Both the position numbers and the translations under genes were made by a program. The notes beneath the pieces were generated by a model. That model worked only from the letters and a program-made list of their open reading frames with translations, was not told the origin of the DNA and did no database searches. Positions 59,791 through 64,000 of a stretch of 64,000 nucleotides of DNA are shown one piece after another; positions within the stretch are counted from its first letter, which is position 1; each line of letters starts with the position of its first letter. Origin of the DNA: Trichomonas vaginalis G3 (taxonomy: Eukaryota > Parabasalia > Trichomonadida > Trichomonadidae); contig NC_067205.1 in the NCBI RefSeq assembly GCF_026262505.1, forward strand, positions 5,394,001 through 5,458,000, given 5' to 3'.

Positions 59791-61398
59791 ATGTACGCCG
59801 CTCAGAATATAACGCCAACAGTTTTGGATGCCATGAACGGAAATGTTTCCGAATGGTATAACGAATGCGACAATGCCATTAGAAGGTCAGAAATAGTTCC
59901 TGGAACTTACGAATATACAACTGCTGTTTCTTATGGAAACGTAGGTGAGTTTGGGGAAGGTTCTTCAACAACAGTAGATATTGCTTGCGACAGGTTTCAT
60001 ATAATTTCTATTGACAACTCTTTCTTATACGTGGAACAAGACATTGAAATAAAACCTTCTGCCAAGTTGTCTGACAAGAAAGGTTGCAATGGAATTTTCT
60101 ATGTCGGATACCAATATGCTCCAGAAGTTTTCATGGGATATAAGATATATTCTAACTCTGACTTAGTTCAAACAGTAACATGGGCAAACTATGAATGGTT
60201 CGCTTTGAGAAACTCAGTACAACCACAAGCTAGAGAACAAACAGACCAGTATGCAACTATTGAGAAAATAAGAAGACTTGACCCTAACGTTCCAGGAGTT
60301 TATGTTAACCTTTCTGGACAAACTGCAGCAGCAGTAACCAAAGTAAAACTGAAACTTAGAGTTCCTTTGTCATCTTTCCTCATCTTCAGGTTTTTAAGAT
60401 ACTTGCCAAACTGGGCAGGAAAAATTTCTATCGAACTTACTCCAAGCAAAAATAACTTAGTCATTGCACCAACACAAGACCCATTCACTCTTACAGAAGT
60501 AGTGGGAACAAATAAAATGTCATTCGCCGACTTTTGCAAAAACAAAGTTGACTTAGACTTTGGTTTCTCAAACCTCAACACTGAAGTAAACTATTATTTC
60601 AATGCTGCTGGAGATGCTTGGGACCCAGTTAAGTTCACATGCGAAAAATTTGAATGCAAGAGAATAGAAAGCAGACTTGCAGTCTATATGTTGGACCCAG
60701 ATATTTCAAATGCTTTAGCTGCCAAATATATTGCAGTTCCACTTATGTTCCCTATACACCAAATATCTGTCAAAGACTTTGCAGGTGAAGTTGGAAACCA
60801 AAGTGCTGACCCAGGTGCAAGAACAGATATTGCTTTAACAACTGCAATGAAACATGCAGATACTATGTTTGTACTGTTCAGACGAACTATAAATGACTAT
60901 TCTTGCTTCTACAACCCTGGTATTAAATATCATATAAACATAGATGGCAAATATTATCCAAGAGAAGAATATTCTACAGTTGAGGATATGAGGTCATACA
61001 ACTTGACATTAGATGCTATGAACTTTAACAACAACTTCACAACAACCATTAACCCTGAAATGCAAAGTTCTATTATGCCATATGTGAAAGTATGGACTCA
61101 TACAGGAGCTCAAAAAACTCAATATACAAATGGAGACCGTTCAAACTTTTGGCTTGGCATTCCATTTGCTGACTCAGAAGACTTTATGGGTGGTATTTCA
61201 ACTGTTGGTACAGTTCAAATACAATATACTGGTGACAGAGACGGTCCAGATGAATTGAAAGCAAAGAAGTTTACAAAACCAATAGCACTTTTCACGGAAG
61301 ATGCTCTTTTGAAGATTCGTTCGATGAAACCTGCTGGGGCTCCTCAGATTGGTATAACGACAGCTTCCATCGAGCAGATTTTGGCAGCAGGTCAGTAA
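59791..61398 (+). CDS. Polinton B part: major capsid protein candidate
   Basis: 535 residues in one open frame, near-identical to the capsid candidate at 49459-51063. The main difference is a short stretch near residue 232-245, where the two copies carry different residues. Strand-rich, as expected for a double jelly roll. Confidence 0.7.
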   Translation: MYAAQNITPTVLDAMNGNVSEWYNECDNAIRRSEIVPGTYEYTTAVSYGNVGEFGEGSSTTVDIACDRFHIISIDNSFLYVEQDIEIKPSAKLSDKKGCNGIFYVGYQYAPEVFMGYKIYSNSDLVQTVTWANYEWFALRNSVQPQAREQTDQYATIEKIRRLDPNVPGVYVNLSGQTAAAVTKVKLKLRVPLSSFLIFRFLRYLPNWAGKISIELTPSKNNLVIAPTQDPFTLTEVVGTNKMSFADFCKNKVDLDFGFSNLNTEVNYYFNAAGDAWDPVKFTCEKFECKRIESRLAVYMLDPDISNALAAKYIAVPLMFPIHQISVKDFAGEVGNQSADPGARTDIALTTAMKHADTMFVLFRRTINDYSCFYNPGIKYHINIDGKYYPREEYSTVEDMRSYNLTLDAMNFNNNFTTTINPEMQSSIMPYVKVWTHTGAQKTQYTNGDRSNFWLGIPFADSEDFMGGISTVGTVQIQYTGDRDGPDELKAKKFTKPIALFTEDALLKIRSMKPAGAPQIGITTASIEQILAAGQ

Positions 61399-61712
61399 GT
61401 TGTTCTTGAACTGACTTCTCTCCGTCAAATATTGACAGTACGCCAGTTTTGACATAAAATTGTATTATAAACTTACCTTTAGAAATATCTGTAAGTTTTG
61501 TTGTTATATTTTTGTCTGCTTCAAGAACTTTCACCATTTCAGTTATACCAACTTTCTTTGCTTTATGAAAATATTTTGGTTCAGCAAAGACTGCTATTCT
61601 ATAACATTTTCCATTGTTTTGTGTAAAGAACTACTCTGTCAATGAACTTGTATTGTTTGTGTGTGTAAACTTTGTTTTGCTTCAATTCGAAGAGATACTC
61701 AAATACGTCCAT
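61292..61712 (-). CDS. Polinton B part: small genes antisense to the capsid gene end
   Basis: The counterpart of the pair at 49147-49565 in Polinton A. The 81-residue frame (61292-61537) is kept, with the same overlap of the capsid 3' end. Function unknown. Confidence 0.4.
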
Positions 61713-61729
61713 CTTTTTATTCTAAGTAA

Positions 61730-62295
61730 AATGTCATTTCCGAAAAATAGAAGCGTAAGTGTTTCAAAAGGTTTAATGGCGATGGCAGATGTGAAGTAAA
61801 TTCACCAACTCAAACAAACAGTCAAAGTGTTTGTTGTCAATGTCAAAGAAAGAGATGTTGAAGTGGGGAAACCATACGAAGACGAAGATGGTATAACAAT
61901 AGTTCCTGTAAAAGAACAACCAACATACCCTGAAGTTAGCAGAGACTTAAGTTCTGTTGCAGATATTCGAAACGACTACCAACAACTTAAAGACAAACTT
62001 AAAACTCAGGAGAATTTGTCAAGCTTTAGGTATAATGTTAAACTTGGTCGAACACAACCCTGTAAAAGTGAACTCATATGTCATTGCACCTCATGAAGTT
62101 TTGAAAGAACTATTGAAACTTTTGACAGAGGCAGACGATATAAACATCAAAGAAATAGAACCCGACATTGCTTGCTGTGGTGTTTCATACAATGTCATTG
62201 ACAAGATATACGTTATGAAAGGAGGTGAAACGTTGAACTTAAAATATAGTTTCCCAGACGTCATAAAAAATTTGACGACCACAACATTTCATTAA
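61730..62295 (+). pseudogene. Polinton B part: homologue of the 178-residue protein, broken
   Basis: Matches the gene at 48548-49084 of Polinton A throughout. The gene is broken. Confidence 0.75.
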
Positions 62296-62302
62296 AGTTT
62301 GT

Positions 62303-62545
62303 TTGCTAAGTAAAAATGTCAAAACTTTTGAAAGATGTTTGAAGAAAAACAATATAGACTTTATTTCATGTAAAGGACTTTACACACTTTTGAACGATAT
62401 GAAAGACCCTGTTTTGTTTGTTCGTGTAGACAAAGGAAAGTTCTATGTCTTTACAAAATATTTGAACTTCTTAGACAGAGAACTTCAAGAAACGCCATGT
62501 GAAAGTTTAGATGAAGTTCTTCTCCACTTTCAGAAAAACTTTTAA
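62303..62545 (+). CDS. Polinton B part: homologue of the 76-residue protein
   Basis: Nearly identical to 48313-48543 of Polinton A over most of its length, with a different N-terminal end. Unknown function. Confidence 0.5.
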   Translation: MLSKNVKTFERCLKKNNIDFISCKGLYTLLNDMKDPVLFVRVDKGKFYVFTKYLNFLDRELQETPCESLDEVLLHFQKNF

Positions 62546-62556
62546 ATATATGTAAA

Positions 62557-63346
62557 TGGCAGAAGACATAGTGGTTTATACTATTACGACTAAAAACCTG
62601 AGTCATATAATTCTATAACAACAAACTTACAAAGTCCTCAGGACGATATTGTAAACTAACCTTAAACACAATGACGACTAAAGCCTGTTTTGCTCTTTTG
62701 ACACCAGAAGACTTTGTTGTTGTGAATGGTAAAAAATACTTCTTTGAAGATACTTACTCAGATATACCACCAACAGGTTTTGTTGACTTATTTAATACTT
62801 TAAGGACGGATGTAACATGTGCTGCAACTAGAGCAGGTTTCATTATGTTTGGATGTCCGACTGAGTTTAGTATAAACGATATGAGCTATATACAAACTTA
62901 TATCTGGTTTTTACTACCAACAGTTTCCTATAACAGGAAAAGGTGTCATACAAGGAATGTCTGTTCCATTGACTTTAAGTACACTATTTTATATATTGTT
63001 TCAAACTTAGGTTTCAAAGTGCTATTCGAATGTTGACAGAACTAACTATGACCAAAAGATACTCATGCGTATAAACAACACTTTCTGCTGGTTTGCCTAT
63101 TGTTCATTCGAATGCAGAGTTTTCAGCTTTAGTGAACTCAAACACTTTAGCAAACATAAACTTAACCTTAGTTGACGCAAACTTGTTCCTGTAAAACTTT
63201 TATGTCCTATGTATTTGTCAATGACGGCAGAAAGTTTCGAATTGGAAGATGCAACTGGTGAAAGTATTGTACTACAAGAACAACTTCAACAACAAATAGC
63301 TCAAGAACAACAAATGGAACAAATGCAACAACAAAGTCAAGAATAA
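62557..63346 (+). pseudogene. Polinton B part: homologue of the penton candidate, broken
   Basis: Matches the gene at 47478-48302 of Polinton A, including the glutamine-rich end. The gene is broken. Confidence 0.75.
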
Positions 63347-63374
63347 AAAAAAATATTTTTTTATTTTTATAAAA

Positions 63375-64000
63375 ATGTACAGAATAGATGTTTCAGATTT
63401 TTATGACTTCCAAGCATTCAGAAATATGTGTCCATTTCGAGACTATAACAAAGCAGTCGAGAATTTGAAACGTTTAGTCATTTATGTTGACTCTGCCCCA
63501 GAATGTTATGTCATGAAAAGAATGGATGTTGTCTTTAACAAACCAAGAGCAACCATAGTTTCAGAACAAGAATGTAGACAGAAACTTAAGAAAATAAAAG
63601 TCGTACAAGTTGGTATGAAGATGTTAGATGCTTGGGATATCTTATTGTCAAAACTTGAAGATTTTCAGTTCGTGGTATAAAGTTCTATACACCATCTCCA
63701 AACTTCTATTCTATCTTCACTGATAAAATACGAACAAGTAGAATGGAAAGAAAATGTTATAGAAGCTTGGTTAGACCATGTCAAAGAAATTATATGCAAT
63801 GGAAACGAAAGAGTCTATGAGTATATCTTATGTTGGTTTGCAAACATCTTACAACATCCAAGTGCTAAAAATGAAACTGCTCTCATTGTAATTGGAAAAC
63901 AAGGAACAGGTAAGAACACTTTCTTTACAGATATTTTGGTGCAAACTGTTAGAGGGCTATTCGAACCCGAATATGACAAACTTAGAAAACATCTGCGGTA
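63375..64000 (+). pseudogene. Polinton B part: D5-type primase-helicase, broken, cut by window edge
   Basis: Matches 46215-47448 of Polinton A. It is preceded by the same TTTTTTTATTTTTATAAAA leader and reaches the Walker A region before the window ends. The gene is broken. Confidence 0.75.

Larger units (their letters stand above)
55557..64000. mobile_element. Polinton (Maverick) B, inverted relative to A, broken, cut by window edge
   Basis: It starts with an A run (55557-55581) and the same hairpin-forming terminal repeat as Polinton A (55582-55628). The genes follow in the order of A read from its right end: large virion-like protein, capsid, small genes, penton candidate, primase-helicase. 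Similarity to A is very high. It is broken in about ten places within the window. The right end is not visible. Confidence 0.9.

Overview
The window looks like nuclear DNA of a parabasalid (trichomonad) protist, probably of Tritrichomonas type. The evidence is very AT-rich spacers, intronless genes, a TKL-class kinase, a cluster of small two-repeat Myb proteins, a glycine-rich (Gly_rich/ALK-type) protein, a beta-helix surface protein with a TP-rich stalk, and two large Polinton (Maverick) elements. The organism call is inference from gene families and composition; no rRNA or other marker gene is present.

Left part, 1-27.6 kb: host genes separated by DNA transposons. In order: a TKL kinase cut by the window edge (minus); a 3.4 kb element with 17-bp inverted ends and an 8-bp target duplication, sitting 49 bp upstream of the kinase ATG; a coiled-coil protein; a 680-residue protein of unknown function; a glycine-rich protein; a TTAA-flanked element with a shortened copy of the 3.4 kb element nested in it; a third element with 18-bp inverted ends; a type I surface protein; a 2.0 kb element with a 9-bp target duplication that carries a chain of five near-perfect hairpins; and three related Myb genes, with a second TTAA-flanked element between two of them. 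None of the complete transposons here has a recognisable transposase, so they look non-autonomous.

Middle part, 27670-54517: Polinton A, about 26.8 kb, with terminal inverted repeats (homopolymer A/T run plus a 47-bp hairpin-forming segment) and a 6-bp AATTAA target duplication. Recognisable parts are a D12-type adenine methyltransferase, an integrase, a protein-primed family B DNA polymerase, a packaging ATPase, a D5-type primase-helicase, a double-jelly-roll capsid candidate, a penton candidate, a large virion-like protein, a phage-like fibre with a gp10-type end, an amphipathic pVI-like peptide, KilA-N proteins and a GIY-YIG (T5orf172) protein. It is broken in roughly seven or eight places and also carries a 1974-bp DNA-transposon insertion, which is bounded by an unusual 80-bp direct duplication and filled with tandem hairpins. 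Its accessory zone (38.8-44.3 kb) is dense in palindromic and tandem repeats, two of which have entered coding sequence in frame.

Right part, 55383 to the end: a scrap of the same 2.0 kb hairpin-bearing element, into which Polinton B has inserted. Polinton B is closely similar to A, lies in the opposite orientation, is broken in about ten places within the window and continues past the right edge. The near identity of A and B suggests both arrived recently.

The items I would look at first are the hairpin arrays inside two different transposons, the 80-bp duplication around the insertion in Polinton A, the in-frame palindromic repeats in KilA-N genes, and the covarying hairpin in the Polinton termini.
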